A stretch of 64,000 nt of DNA from Mycetohabitans rhizoxinica HKI 454 (GCF_000198775.1 NC_014718.1:361155-425154), one strand, 5' to 3'. Positions 50,084-60,296 are shown, numbered from the stretch's first letter. Made by a program: numbers and translations. Notes: generated by a model from the sequence alone, not told the origin.

Positions 50084-50111
50084 ATGGCGCCCTCTGCGGC
50101 GCCATTTTTTT
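50084..50111 (+). terminator. Rho-independent terminator after the DEAD-box helicase gene
   Basis: ATGGCGCC (50084-50091) and GGCGCCAT (50098-50105) form an eight-pair stem with a six-base loop. A run of seven T follows directly (50105-50111). This is the clearest intrinsic terminator in the window. Confidence 0.88.
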
Positions 50112-50441
50112 GCGTCGTACTTATTGCGTCGTACGGCTGGCATTCGAATCAGCAATATTTCGCAATATGAAATTATTTTTTGTGCCATAAAAATATGTAG
50201 TGCATGGCACAAAAATTCTATTGCAGTATAGAAAACGTGTTCTCACACGATGAAATAATATTTCTAACTATTTGATTTTTATGGTTTAAATATATTCAAC
50301 CAAACCTTTTTCGCTCCTGTCTCGGCCGACGTGGTTGGCCTAATCTCTTATATAAGAATTCACGACGCAACGCTAAACGCGGCGTTAGAAAACTGGAGTC
50401 GCCCAGGCTAACCGATACGTCATTCGAGTCAGGAGAACGCT
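50112..50441. other. AT-rich aceA upstream region
   Basis: About 330 bases, much richer in A+T than the surroundings, especially 50150-50320. No gene is seen. It ends with CAGGAG before aceA, and is presumably the promoter and regulatory region. Confidence 0.45.
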
Positions 50442-51749
50442 ATGTCTCGCCAACAGGAAGCTCAGAAACTGCAGGTCCAGTGGGAAACCAATCCACGCTG
50501 GAAGGGCATCAAGCGCGGCTACACCGCAGAAGATGTCATTCGCTTGCGTGGCTCGGTACCGGTCGAGCACACGCTTGCCCGACGCGGCGCCGAGAAGCTG
50601 TGGATGCTGATCAACGAAGAGCCGTTCGTCAACGCGCTTGGCGCATTGACTGGCAACCAGGCGATGCAGCAGGTCAAGGCCGGGTTGAAGGCAATCTACT
50701 TGTCAGGCTGGCAAGTCGCGGGCGATGCCAACGTCGCCGGCGAAATGTATCCGGACCAATCGCTGTACCCGGCCAACTCGGTACCGCTGGTCGTCAAGCG
50801 CATCAACAACACGCTGGCCCGTGCTGACCAGATCCAATGGTCCGAAGGCAAGAATCCGGGTGACGAAAGCTACATCGACTTCTTCGCACCAATTGTTGCG
50901 GATGCCGAAGCTGGCTTTGGCGGCGTGCTGAACGCATTCGAGCTAATGAAGGCAATGATCGAAGCGGGTGCGGCCGGGGTACACTTCGAGGATCAACTCG
51001 CCTCCGTCAAAAAGTGCGGCCACATGGGCGGCAAGGTGCTGGTGTCGACCCGCGAAGCGGTAGCCAAACTCATTTCGGCGCGGCTCGCGGCCGACGTCAG
51101 CGGCACGCCGACGGTATTGGTGGCCCGCACCGACGCGGAAGCCGCTGACCTGATTACCTCCGATATCGACGACAACGACAAGCTGTTCCTTACTGGCGAG
51201 CGCACAGTCGAAGGCTTCTTCCGCACCCGCCCGGGCTTGGAGCAAGCGATCTCGCGCGGCCTGGCGTACGCGCCGTATGCCGACCTGATTTGGTGCGAAA
51301 CCGGCAAGCCGGACCTGGAATACGCGAAAAAGTTTGCTGAGGCAATCCACAAGGCATTCCCAGGCAAGCTGCTGTCGTACAACTGCTCACCGTCGTTCAA
51401 CTGGAAAAAGAACCTGGACGATGCAACGATCGCAAAGTTCCAAAAGGAGCTTGGCGCGATGGGCTACAAGTTTCAGTTCATCACGCTGGCCGGCTTCCAC
51501 AGCCTAAACTACTCGATGTTCAACCTTGCCTATGGCTACGCGCGCAACCAGATGAGCGCCTTCGTTGAGTTGCAGCAGGCCGAGTTCGCCGCAGCCGAAA
51601 AGGGTTTCACCGCGGTCAAGCACCAACGTGAAGTCGGCACCGGCTACTTCGACGCGGTCACGCAGACGATCGAGCGCGAAGCGTCGACGACCGCACTGCA
51701 TGGCTCCACCGAAGACGAACAGTTCTTTGACAATAAGAAGGTCGCGTAA
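50442..51749 (+). CDS. aceA: Isocitrate lyase
   Basis: The first glyoxylate-shunt enzyme, splitting isocitrate into glyoxylate and succinate. 435 residues, with the catalytic signature [18 protein letters not shown] (active-site Cys in KKCGH), [34 protein letters not shown], and [26 protein letters not shown] precedes the ATG. aceB follows in the same orientation after about 490 bases, separated by a decayed LysR gene. Confidence 0.97.
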   Translation: MSRQQEAQKLQVQWETNPRWKGIKRGYTAEDVIRLRGSVPVEHTLARRGAEKLWMLINEEPFVNALGALTGNQAMQQVKAGLKAIYLSGWQVAGDANVAGEMYPDQSLYPANSVPLVVKRINNTLARADQIQWSEGKNPGDESYIDFFAPIVADAEAGFGGVLNAFELMKAMIEAGAAGVHFEDQLASVKKCGHMGGKVLVSTREAVAKLISARLAADVSGTPTVLVARTDAEAADLITSDIDDNDKLFLTGERTVEGFFRTRPGLEQAISRGLAYAPYADLIWCETGKPDLEYAKKFAEAIHKAFPGKLLSYNCSPSFNWKKNLDDATIAKFQKELGAMGYKFQFITLAGFHSLNYSMFNLAYGYARNQMSAFVELQQAEFAAAEKGFTAVKHQREVGTGYFDAVTQTIEREASTTALHGSTEDEQFFDNKKVA

Positions 51750-51919
51750 ACTGTGTCGGCTGACCGCCCCGAAAAAGGCGTCTGCGCGCGACGTACCTTC
51801 GATGCAGCGGTGCGTGCACAGCGAAATCAGGCAGGAGAGCGAGCGCCGCAACCTTGGGTCGCCGGCGCTTTTTTTCGCCCCGAACGCCGAGCGCACGGCA
51901 CGAAATGTGTGCAGTGTAT

Positions 51920-52130
51920 GCGGCGCTCGACGAGGCGGTCCGTCAGATCCAACGACACGGTCACGCCCGGATGCGCGGCCGAGAACGCCGGGATCAGTGG
52001 CGCAATATGCTTGCGACCAAAGCCCGCGGGCGCGGACACACGCAAATGCCCGCTAGCCTTGACGCTTCCCGCCGACACGCTTGCTTCGGCGTTTTCAACC
52101 GCGCGGGCGCTTCTGCCGAGAGACTCAGCA
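51920..52130 (-). pseudogene. LysR-type regulator remnant between aceA and aceB
   Basis: Minus-strand translation gives the junction and first strand of a LysR effector-binding domain: [40 protein letters not shown], then a shift to unrelated residues. The helix-turn-helix half and most of the sensor domain are gone. A LysR gene here would be placed to regulate aceA or aceB, so the loss may have changed glyoxylate-shunt control. Confidence 0.7.
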
Positions 52131-52243
52131 TCGAGCCGGCCGATACCGGATCCGGCATGCAGGGACATGATCACGTTCATCGAACGCGCGTCTCACCTAG
52201 CTTATTGGTACCGCTAAATAAATTTGACCGACCAGGAGAAATC

Positions 52244-53839
52244 ATGGCACACCCGACTCCCTCGCTACCCGAAGGCGTGCAGATTCACGCTCCGCTCAAG
52301 CCGGGCTTCGAAGCGATCCTCACGCATGACGCACTCGCGTTGGTTGCCCAACTCCACCGTCAATTCGAAGCGCGCCGCCAAACCCTGTTGGCTGCGCGCG
52401 TGGAGCGTGCAAAGCGGTTAGATGCCGGCGAACGACCCGACTTCTTGCCCCAAACTCAAGCCATTCGAGAGGGCAGCTGGACTGTCGCACCGCTGCCTGC
52501 CGACCTGCAATGCCGTCGTGTCGAGATCACCGGGCCGGTTGAGCGCAAAATGGTCATCAACGCGCTGAACTCCGGCGCGGACTCGTACATGACCGACTTC
52601 GAGGACTCAAACGCGCCGAACTGGGACAACCAGATCCAAGGCCAGATCAACCTGAAGGACGCGGTGCGACGCACGATCTCGTTGGAGCAGAACGGCAAGT
52701 CATACCGGCTCAACGACAAGATCGCGACGCTGCTGGTGCGCCCCCGCGGCTGGCACCTCGACGAGAAGCATGTGACGGTCGATGGTCAACGCGTGTCTGG
52801 TGCTCTGTTCGACTTCGCGTTGTTCCTCTTCCATAACGCCAAGGAGCAACTGTCGCGTGACACCGGCCCGTATTTCTATCTGTCGAAGATGGAAAGCCAC
52901 CTGGAAGCGCGGCTGTGGAATGATGTGTTCGTCGCCGCGCAACAGGCCATCGGCATCCCGCGCGGCACGATCCGCGCGACCGTGCTGGTCGAGACCATCC
53001 TCGCCGCGTTCGAGATGGACGAGATCCTGTACGAGCTGCGTGAACACAGCGCCGGGCTGAACGCCGGGCGCTGGGACTATATTTTCTCGGCAATCAAGAA
53101 ATTCAAGACCGACAACGACTTCTGCCTCGCCGATCGTGCCCAGGTGACGATGACTGCGCCGTTCATGCGGGCATACGCGTTGCTGCTGGTCAAGACCTGT
53201 CACCGGCGCAACGCACCGGCGATCGGTGGCATGAGCGCGCTGATTCCGATCAAAAACGATCCGGCTACCAACGACAAGGCGTTAGCCGGCGTGCGTTCGG
53301 ACAAGGCCCGAGATGCGGGCGATGGCTACGATGGTGGGTGGGTCGCCCACCCTGGTCTGGTGCCGATCGCGATGGAAGAGTTCGTCAAGGTGCTCGGCGA
53401 CAAGGCCAACCAGATCAGCAAACAACGCGACGACGTGCAAGTCACCGCCAAGGATCTGCTCGACTTCCGCCCGCAAGCGCCGATTACCGAAGCCGGCTTG
53501 CGCAACAACATCAACGTGGGCATCCATTACCTTGGCTCGTGGCTAGCTGGCAACGGCTGCGTGCCGATTCACAACCTGATGAAAGACGCGGCGACCGCTG
53601 AAATCTCGCGTTCTCAGGTGTGGCAGTGGATCCGCTCGCCGAAGGGCAAGCTCGATGACGGCCGCAAGGTGAGCGCGGAACTCGTGCGTGCGCTGGGCGT
53701 CGAGGAACTCGCCAAGGTCAAGGCCGTCGTGGGCGGCGACACTGCGCCATACGACCGGGCCGCGCAGATCTTCGAGCAGATGTCGACATCGGACACGTTC
53801 ATCGACTTTCTGACGCTACCGCTGTACGAAGCGATTTGA
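52244..53839 (+). CDS. aceB: Malate synthase A
   Basis: The second glyoxylate-shunt enzyme, condensing glyoxylate with acetyl-CoA to malate. 531 residues, the isoform A length. Seen: [35 protein letters not shown], the signature [20 protein letters not shown] with catalytic Arg/Glu, [13 protein letters not shown], and [18 protein letters not shown] near the C-terminus with the catalytic Asp. AGGAGAAATC before the ATG at 52244 sets the start; the frame is open upstream through the LysR remnant but is not part of the gene. Confidence 0.97.
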   Translation: MAHPTPSLPEGVQIHAPLKPGFEAILTHDALALVAQLHRQFEARRQTLLAARVERAKRLDAGERPDFLPQTQAIREGSWTVAPLPADLQCRRVEITGPVERKMVINALNSGADSYMTDFEDSNAPNWDNQIQGQINLKDAVRRTISLEQNGKSYRLNDKIATLLVRPRGWHLDEKHVTVDGQRVSGALFDFALFLFHNAKEQLSRDTGPYFYLSKMESHLEARLWNDVFVAAQQAIGIPRGTIRATVLVETILAAFEMDEILYELREHSAGLNAGRWDYIFSAIKKFKTDNDFCLADRAQVTMTAPFMRAYALLLVKTCHRRNAPAIGGMSALIPIKNDPATNDKALAGVRSDKARDAGDGYDGGWVAHPGLVPIAMEEFVKVLGDKANQISKQRDDVQVTAKDLLDFRPQAPITEAGLRNNINVGIHYLGSWLAGNGCVPIHNLMKDAATAEISRSQVWQWIRSPKGKLDDGRKVSAELVRALGVEELAKVKAVVGGDTAPYDRAAQIFEQMSTSDTFIDFLTLPLYEAI

Positions 53840-54199
53840 CCATCGAATTGCTGCGCGATCCTGTTCCATCTTTATACTTAATTTTTTCCACCCTAATTCC
53901 AGACTCGAGACGGCACTAAACGCCGTTTCCTCAGAGCCGACTACCATCTTGAATCGATAAGCGGGAATGGCTTCATTTGTTACAATTTTTACAGCCGCTG
54001 TAGTAACTAGTACTTTCCATCCTATTTAACTGATACTCAACTACTTTCCACATCAAGCAAAGATGCATTACTTACCTCTGCTTTGAACAAGCGGTTGCTT
54101 ATACGCCAATTCGTATGAGATACGCCTTTAAATTTTACACTTGCATTCATTTACTTAATACATAAACCACTTCACTCGCTTGCATCATTTAACTAATAT
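53840..54199. other. AT-rich gene-free boundary region
   Basis: About 360 bases with strikingly low GC compared with aceB, and no coding frame. A possible weak terminator for aceB lies at 53907-53929: an eight-pair stem with one G-U pair and a seven-base loop, without a T-tract. It marks the switch from core genes to the decayed accessory region. Confidence 0.5.
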
Positions 54200-54850
54200 T
54201 TATGATTTTTCGTTCGCTGTAGTGGGCAACGTTGCTTGAGCAGACGTCGGTGCACCATTCATCGTTTGGGTCGTCACATGCGTGTCCGGATCAGTCGCGA
54301 AACTGGTAATCACCGCCGCCTGCTTGGTTGCCGTCGACGACGAGCCAAAAAAGAATTCTTTTGCTCCTAGCACCATCGCAATTAGCACCCCCTCAATATT
54401 GCCAAGCACGCCAAAGGCGATCGGATTGACGGGTATGCGAGCGAACAACAACCAGAAATGCGCACCAATCACCAAGAATAAGCCAACTGTGTACAGATAG
54501 GCCAAGTTACGCGGAGTGTGATCGTGCTCAGTCAAAGCCATTTGCCGGGCATTAGCGCGATCGGCCGCATTCGTCTTCGCAGTTTCCACGTCGGCCGTAA
54601 TGCGCGTCTTTTCCACATCCGCTGCAATGCGTTGCAGATCAATCTGGCTCTCAACGATCGACTCCTGAAACCGGTAAGCAAGGTCTGGGTTTGCCTGGAT
54701 CGCGGCCAGTGCCTGTTCCGGAGTGCTCGTGCCCGTGACAGTTTGGGCGATATCGACCACTTTTTGAGCCACTTGCTCGGCTCGACTGCCGCCAATCCAA
54801 TGCGCGATCTGCGGCGCGAACTGCGCGAGTGCGAGAACAATCGGTAACAT
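54200..54850 (-). CDS. 3TM-holin-like phage membrane protein
   Basis: A 216-residue protein with the layout of the Holin_3TM family. A weakly hydrophobic N-terminus (VLALAQFAPQIAHWIGG) and a long charged helix (RIAADVEKTRITADVETAKT) precede two strong membrane helices (LAYLYTVGLFLVIGAHFWLLF and FGVLGNIEGVLIAMVLGAKE). A polar Thr/Ala-rich tail ends it. Such holins open the membrane for an endolysin. The ATG at 54850 follows the endolysin stop by two bases, and its ribosome site AGGAG lies inside the endolysin end. Confidence 0.75.
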   Translation of the reverse strand: MLPIVLALAQFAPQIAHWIGGSRAEQVAQKVVDIAQTVTGTSTPEQALAAIQANPDLAYRFQESIVESQIDLQRIAADVEKTRITADVETAKTNAADRANARQMALTEHDHTPRNLAYLYTVGLFLVIGAHFWLLFARIPVNPIAFGVLGNIEGVLIAMVLGAKEFFFGSSSTATKQAAVITSFATDPDTHVTTQTMNGAPTSAQATLPTTANEKS

Positions 54851-54852
54851 GG

Positions 54853-55337
54853 TCAGGCTCCTGCCACTCTTAAGTTAGTCGCGATGCGTCGCGCCCAGCC
54901 GCGGCCAAAGCTCGGCCAAGTTTGCAGTGCGGTCAAGTAGGTCAAGCGCGCGGCAATAAAACGCATAATGAAAAGCTCAGGATCGACGGCCTGCACCGCA
55001 GCGATCGTCTTGGGCCCGAGTTTGCCGTCAGCGAATGCGCCACTGGCCTGCTGCATCCAGATAACAACGTGACCACCGTTGTAATTGGCATCAAAAATTT
55101 GAAACGCGACCCGTGCGTCATAGCGGTCACAGTGCAATGGATCCCAGTACAGGGCCTTAGCGATCTGTTTCGCTGTCTCACGTGGTAACTCCCGCATCGG
55201 GCCAGTATAGCCCCATGCGCGCGCGACGCGTTGGGGTCACGCCCCACATCGTCTCTCCCCCTGGATCCTGAGGATTTATTGGAATAACCGCCTTCATTGC
55301 CAATAAGCTTATCGAATGCGTCGTCGAAAACGCTCAT
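54853..55337 (-). pseudogene. Endolysin (glycoside hydrolase 108 family) with two frameshifts
   Basis: The start (55337) reads SVFDDAFDKLIGNEGGYSN, the GH108 N-terminus with its catalytic Glu in EGGY. The frame is then lost at an AAA run. Removing one A restores NPQDPGGETMWGVT. Removing one C at a CCCC run restores the family order up to MRELPRETAKQIAKALYW. The last frame is then open through the PG-binding_3-type C-terminus (GPKTIAAVQAVDP) to 54853. Two +1 insertions in homopolymers mean either a recent pseudogene or base-calling errors. Domain order and stop-to-holin coupling are otherwise intact. Confidence 0.75.
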
Positions 55338-56945
55338 ACCTTTCTACCCAAAAAGGAATACCTTGGCTTCGCATGCAAAGCAATTCGTGCACCAGCTGAT
55401 TCAAGCACCGCATCATGCCGACACACGTTAGCATGAGCCGTTCAACAATGAGCAGAAAAATGGATAGGCTTGATCAGTCATCACGCAGCGTTACCGCCGT
55501 GCTCGCAAAACGGATAGTAGAGGAAGAGGCTGTGTGTGTATTGCGTAGCTGAGGAGAATGTCGCTGAGTCAAGCCAGTATTCTCTTTCATTATTTTTCCC
55601 CAAATATCACTTGCATGGATCAAAGACCGCGGTACTGCACCTGCCTCAGCGAACCATCATGCCTCATTTCGCTGCCTATCCCTCGTTTGGACGATTGAAA
55701 ATTTCTCACAAGTTCAACAAAACTTCAAGCTTTTTGAACTGCGGCATTTGTCCATCATGTCATCACGCTATTGGCATACCCGCTTACATCGTCCAGGTGC
55801 AGTGCACAATTGACCGCCTCCAGAAGATTGACCACCTCCAGAACCTTGAACAACTCGCACCGCCGATGCATCACCAGCTTAACCGGTGCATAGCGCAAAC
55901 GTGATGACCGCTCGAGTATCCCAGCAACTTACAATCCGAGTGGTTCGTCCGTGCGCAAATTTTTGATGAATCCAATCCTGTTTTACAACATAGTTCTAAA
56001 TAATAGAGCACATTCCGATGAACTATGGCAACGTATAAATTTGCAGGTACACCTTGTGGGTCTTGCCTTTGCCGGGGCAGCACATCTGCACCAGCGTCTC
56101 GCATACGTGTAACGCACCCTGCTGCTGGATTTTGGTAAAGCGTGCCGATCAGCCTCTGTCGTTGCACACCACTGTGCCGATCCCCTCTCATCATTTGCTA
56201 ACTGATATTCCAAAAAACTCTTAGCGCCACGAACTGTATATTCGAGGTGAGACCCTCAGAATGAACCAGCCAACTTCACTAAATTCAGGGAAGCAGCAGC
56301 CTGCATTGGGAACCAAGCGCAAGGGCGGAAAGCGATAAGCGGATGTAATCCCATACAGAAAAAATAGCTTGCTTCGGTTATCTGTCCTGCCCCCAGCAAA
56401 CAAAACCAGCCAGAGTGGAGTAAAATTATTTTTGGAAGGAGGCGAACATAACGCAAGATGACGCGACCACTCGATGAAGGAGTCCTGCCTGAGCAAAGAC
56501 CGTGAAATATGAGTTAAACGGATCCAGAGGGAACTAATCATAATCTATTGGCTAATTAGGATTTGCGGCAAATTTGATGCAGTGGAGCGCCGCATAGGAG
56601 GCACGGAACACCGCAGAGCGGCAAATGGGTGGGCTGCCCGAACAAGCGAAGTGTCGCAGCCTATCGTCAAACGGATATTGGCCAGATATCGAAGTAATCA
56701 ATACGCGTTACGAAAGGCCCCGTTACGCGTTGAAGCCGGCGCCCCACCCGCCTACGTGCGACCAATACATTATTCGACTAAAGCATAGCCGCCTCGGGTT
56801 ATCATTCCATTGGCATCAGCTCGATCCGGCTCGCTAAGTGCATGCGGCATCCTCCTGCAAAGCTGTCTCGGACCGCGAATCGACGTCCGCGGGCGGTGTC
56901 GAGAACGAAATAAGCTAGATTAAAACAACGAAGACCCATTGGACA
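55338..56945. other. 1.6 kb with no recognisable gene
   Basis: Both strands are broken into short frames, none with a ribosome site and a family I recognise. Base composition is lower in GC than the core and varies along the stretch. A minus-strand frame around 55870-56190 and a plus-strand frame at 56582-56837 are the longest; neither can be assigned. Likely decayed mobile or prophage DNA next to the lysis pair. Confidence 0.4.
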
Positions 56946-58031
56946 TCAAGCCCTGTTGCCCACCTCACGAATCGGGATCTCCGTGTGGCCGCCACAGTGG
57001 CGCAGCAAGTCGCGCAACTCATTGATCACTGGGAACACCTCGTGGTTCCAATCCGCACCCTGCCTGTCGTGGGCTTCTTGCTCCTGCTCCACGACCCAGC
57101 GGTCCTCCTTGAAGATGCGCTCGGTGAACCAAATTAGCAACGGCCAGGCCAGGTCCAGCGCGAATGGTATTTTCGGCTTACGGATGGAAAGCAGGCCGAA
57201 CGTGCGGTTGGTACGCTGCGCCGCATCCAGCGGCACATACACGATCCACAAATCCATGACCAGCGTGCCGTCCCCCGACCGGATCTGCAAAGTCTGATAT
57301 GGATAACAGGTGCGCACCGCCATCACGCTCTTGTCGGCTTGGCCGCCCGCATTTTTGCTGGCGCCAAACACCAGCGCCTCACCCATCGGCTGGCTGCCCG
57401 CCATGCGCGCAAATGTGTAGTTCACTTCCGCCCAGTCCTCGCCATGACTTCGGCCCACGCAGCGTGCGCGCATCTGCCCCATCTGCCGCCGGTGCAGAAA
57501 CTGATGGTTCATGTCCATCAAGTTCTCGTGCATGAATGAGTAGTGACACTTGACCTCGCGGCCAAAGCGACGCGTCTTGTACGCACTGTCGCCCACCGAG
57601 GACAGCATGGGCAGTGGCCGCACGTCGGCTAAAGCTGGCTCGCCCGGAAAGACGAAGATCAGGCCGTGCACTTCACGGCATGGATAGGCGCGCACCCCAT
57701 TGGGCAAGCGCTCCCGCCCAAAATACGGCACGTCGATGCAGTGGCCGCCGCAATCGTAAGCCCAGCCATGATAGCCGCAGCGGATGGACTCGCCTTCGAC
57801 CACGCCCGCATGCAGCGGCACTTGCCGGTGCGGTTTGCCGGACGCGGTGCGCGCCAGCACGATCGGATCGCCTGCAAACTGTACACCGAGCGCCTTGCTG
57901 CGCTTGACCTCGTGAGACCAGGCCAACGGATACCAGTGGTCCGGGTGAATCGGCACACGGCGCAGATCGCGCACCGAGGCACTGGCAGGCAGGTCAATGG
58001 CGCCGGTGTCCGGCAAAGGCAGTGCATGCAT
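56946..58031 (-). CDS. Rieske-type aromatic-ring-hydroxylating oxygenase subunit, first Rieske Cys deleted
   Basis: 361 residues resembling the alpha subunit of Rieske non-haem iron oxygenases. The second half of the [2Fe-2S] site is intact (RCGYHGWAYD), and the mononuclear-iron triad region is present (ENLMDMNHQFLH). The first half should read Cys-x-His but reads ASGKPHRQVPLHAG: the His is there and the Cys is not. Compared with the family, about eight or nine residues between SGK and PHRQ appear deleted in frame. Without that Cys the normal cluster cannot form, so the protein is probably inactive. GGAGG lies eight bases before the ATG at 58031. No reductase or ferredoxin gene is adjacent. 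Confidence 0.75.
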   Translation of the reverse strand: MHALPLPDTGAIDLPASASVRDLRRVPIHPDHWYPLAWSHEVKRSKALGVQFAGDPIVLARTASGKPHRQVPLHAGVVEGESIRCGYHGWAYDCGGHCIDVPYFGRERLPNGVRAYPCREVHGLIFVFPGEPALADVRPLPMLSSVGDSAYKTRRFGREVKCHYSFMHENLMDMNHQFLHRRQMGQMRARCVGRSHGEDWAEVNYTFARMAGSQPMGEALVFGASKNAGGQADKSVMAVRTCYPYQTLQIRSGDGTLVMDLWIVYVPLDAAQRTNRTFGLLSIRKPKIPFALDLAWPLLIWFTERIFKEDRWVVEQEQEAHDRQGADWNHEVFPVINELRDLLRHCGGHTEIPIREVGNRA

Positions 58032-58633
58032 GCGTGACGCCTCCTTACGTAAAGGTACTTCGAGGGTCGTAGCCAGCAGTCGAGTCGGCGAACGGGCGGA
58101 TTTGGCACAGTCTACGCGAGTCCGGCCGAAACCGCGCCTTGGCGCTCCTTAGTCGCGGCGTCATCCCGCAGCGCGTGCTGCTCGCGCAGCAGCGTGGCCG
58201 CAAGCCCATGGAGCGATGCTGGGCGCACGTTGCACATCGTCCACCGGCATGCTTGCACGAGCGGACCCCACGCGATGTCTGAATAGGACGTTTACGTCGG
58301 TGCAACGCACCGGTAGACGAGCGCTAGCCGCTTAAGCTGATCACTGTCATCAGCTCCCCCTTCTGCCGCACAGGCGCTGGCACGCCAGTCTTACACTGAA
58401 AATGCGCGACGGCATGCGCGACATCCCGCTGCCTGCCCGGCAAGCAAGCCTCACCTTCGTCATGCAGATGATAGGCGACGCGCCCAATGCTGCAACCGAC
58501 CACGGAGTACTGGACGCGTTACACCTGATGGTCACGACGCGCGATGCCGCCTCCGTCCCGTGGCTTGACAACGCCATAGCAGCGCGAAGAAACGTTCTGC
58601 ATGAGGGCCGCTCACCCGCCTTGACGACTTTCC
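58032..58633. other. Gene-free stretch upstream of the MerR/TipAS gene
   Basis: No gene is supported. An 89-codon frame at 58402-58671 runs straight across the regulator's operator and has no family resemblance. Confidence 0.4.
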
Positions 58634-58666
58634 GCTTGACCCTCACGCTACGTCAGGGCTCATCTT
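58634..58666 (+). promoter_or_regulatory. MerR-type operator/promoter of the TipAS regulator gene
   Basis: A -35 TTGACC (58636-58641) is followed after exactly 19 bases by a weak -10 CATCTT (58661-58666). The long spacer contains the dyad CCCTCACGCTACGTCAGGG (58640-58658; CCCTnACG/CGTnAGGG). MerR-family activators bind such dyads and untwist the overlong spacer. It lies 32 bases before the regulator's start, suggesting autoregulation. Confidence 0.7.
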
Positions 58667-58697
58667 TTTGAAACGCTGGAAACGGAGGCAAAGGCAA

Positions 58698-59723
58698 ATG
58701 CGCTTGACGGTGGGAGAGTTGGCCAAACGCAGCGGACTGACGGTACGCACGCTGCACCACTACGACGCGATCGGTTTGCTGAAGCCTTCGGCACGCTCCG
58801 AAGCGGGATACCGGCTTTATAGCCGCGACGACGTCGCGCGCCTGTACCAGATACATGCGCTGCGTCGCTTTGGCATGTCGCTCGCCGACATCGGAGCTTG
58901 CCTGGATCGGCCGGACCATTCGCTGGTAACTATCGTGCAACGCCAGATCGGCACGCTCGATGCACAACTTACGCAAGCGCGTCTGTTGCGCGAGCAGCTT
59001 GCGCGCCTGCACGAACAGTTGTTGGTGGGAACCGATCCAGACCAGTCAGACTGGCTAATCACTTTGGAGATGATCACCGTGTATGAAAAGTACTTTTCCG
59101 ACGACGAACTGAATCGCTTGCCGCTGTACCGCCTCGACGAGGCGCGCGAAAACGAATGGCGCGAAGTGGTTGCGCAGGCGCGTGTGCTGATTACACAGGG
59201 CGTGCCACCGCAAAGCGACGACGCGCGAGCGCTAGCCAAGCGGTGGATGGCGATGGTGCAGCGCGACACCGGCGGCGATCCTCGACTACTCGCGAAGCTG
59301 AACCGGATGTACGAAGCCGAGCCCACCATGCAGAGCAAGACTGGCATTTCGCCGGACCTACTGCAATATGTGCTGCAGGCGAGTTGGGAAACAAAAATGG
59401 CGTTGTACGAGAAATACCTACTGCCTGATGAAGTGCGTTACATGCGCGCACATTACAGTAAGCGCGCGCATGAGTGGCCGGAGCTGATCGGGGCATTGCG
59501 CACGCAGATCGAGCAAGGCGCCGAACCGTCCGCCCCTGCGGTACGGCGCCTCGCACAACGCTGGCTTGAGCTGTTCCGTTCCTACGCCGGCGACGATCCT
59601 GCCACCCAGGCGCGCTTCAGGCTGGCACACGAGCAGGAACCGGAGCTGCTTGAGGACGCGTGGGCCGACGCGCCGATGCTCGACTTCCTGAAACGCGCGG
59701 TCGCCGCGGCCTCCCCCGCGTAA
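58698..59723 (+). CDS. MerR-family regulator with TipAS-type ligand domain
   Basis: 341 residues. The N-terminal winged helix is a clear MerR domain: RLTVGELAKRSGLTVRTLHH, YDAIGLLKPSARSEAGYRLY, then a dimerisation coiled coil. The C-terminal ~200 residues match the TipAS antibiotic-recognition fold (EMITVYEKYFSDDELNRL, RWMAMVQRDTGGDP), here apparently duplicated: a second block YEKYLLPDEVRYMRAHYSK with RWLELFRSYAGDDP follows. GGAGG ten bases before the ATG at 58698 supports that start. An autoregulatory operator lies just upstream. The effector is unknown. Confidence 0.88.
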   Translation: MRLTVGELAKRSGLTVRTLHHYDAIGLLKPSARSEAGYRLYSRDDVARLYQIHALRRFGMSLADIGACLDRPDHSLVTIVQRQIGTLDAQLTQARLLREQLARLHEQLLVGTDPDQSDWLITLEMITVYEKYFSDDELNRLPLYRLDEARENEWREVVAQARVLITQGVPPQSDDARALAKRWMAMVQRDTGGDPRLLAKLNRMYEAEPTMQSKTGISPDLLQYVLQASWETKMALYEKYLLPDEVRYMRAHYSKRAHEWPELIGALRTQIEQGAEPSAPAVRRLAQRWLELFRSYAGDDPATQARFRLAHEQEPELLEDAWADAPMLDFLKRAVAAASPA

Positions 59724-59740
59724 CCACCGCGGCCCGATCT

Positions 59741-59771
59741 CACGCCGGCTGCACGACAGGCTGCCGGCGTG
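59741..59771 (+). terminator. Hairpin after the MerR/TipAS gene
   Basis: CACGCCGGC (59741-59749) and GCCGGCGTG (59763-59771) pair perfectly over nine bases around a 13-base loop, 18 bases after the stop. No T-run. Confidence 0.4.
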
Positions 59772-60120
59772 CCGCGACGGCAGCGTATCGCCACCGGTTT
59801 CATCGATCGCGCGCCATGCCGCCCGCGAGCGTTGCACGGCGACATCCCGCGGAAACAGCGGTGCAGTCTCGTCGCCGTTGGAGTCCTCGATTGACCAGCA
59901 GGTCAGTCACCGCAACAATCTCACGCAGATGCCCGAGCACGACGCCGCGGCAGACTATGTCGCCCATACGAGCGCGCGACCACGCAAAGTCGGAACTAGT
60001 CGTTGCGATCGCCCCGAAACCGAGAAGTTGCAGATAGCGGATGCTCCCTACGGCTGATGCATTCGGTAAGACGACGCAGCCGGATTGATGCAGTTGTCGA
60101 AAGGCGGCGGTGCGGGACAT
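59770..60120 (-). pseudogene. Isocitrate lyase / PEP mutase superfamily remnant
   Basis: From 60120 the minus strand reads SRTAAFRQLHQSGCVVLPNA, then GSIRYLQLLGFGAIATTSS and LREIVAVTDLLVN, the N-terminal barrel of PEP-mutase/ICL-like C-C lyases. It then jumps, in another frame, to IEDSNGDETAPLFPRDVAVQ and AAWRAIDETGGDTL, which normally lies about 25-30 residues further on. The loss includes the region with metal-binding acidic residues, and the C-terminal half is absent. It is broken by deletion, frameshift and truncation. Confidence 0.72.
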
Positions 60121-60235
60121 TTCGTCTCTGTCTGCAAAGGGGTGGCGTAGTCCGGCACACATCGACCCGATGGCACGCCGGGGACCTGCCACGTCGATTA
60201 ATGACCATTGTACATCCCGAGCCGGCGGCTCGATG

Positions 60236-60296
60236 TTCGCTTTCGAACCGCCTCCTTCGCGAATCAATCGTGCGCCAATGGCCGCTCCGTCATAGT
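60236..60296 (+). promoter_or_regulatory. PIP (hrpII) box with -10 element, upstream of the 58-residue protein
   Basis: TTCGC (60236-60240) and TTCGC (60256-60260) are separated by exactly 15 bases, the perfect plant-inducible-promoter box. Thirty bases later is CATAGT (60291-60296), matching YANNNT. All three elements meet the published TTCGB-N15-TTCGB-N30-32-YANNNT rule. Predicted transcription would start near 60303, about 64 bases before the ATG at 60367. It indicates control by an HrpB/HrpX-type AraC regulator. Confidence 0.68.

Noticed and set aside
58402..58671. 89-codon gene upstream of the MerR regulator
   Set aside because: No family match, no ribosome site, and it overlaps the MerR operator.
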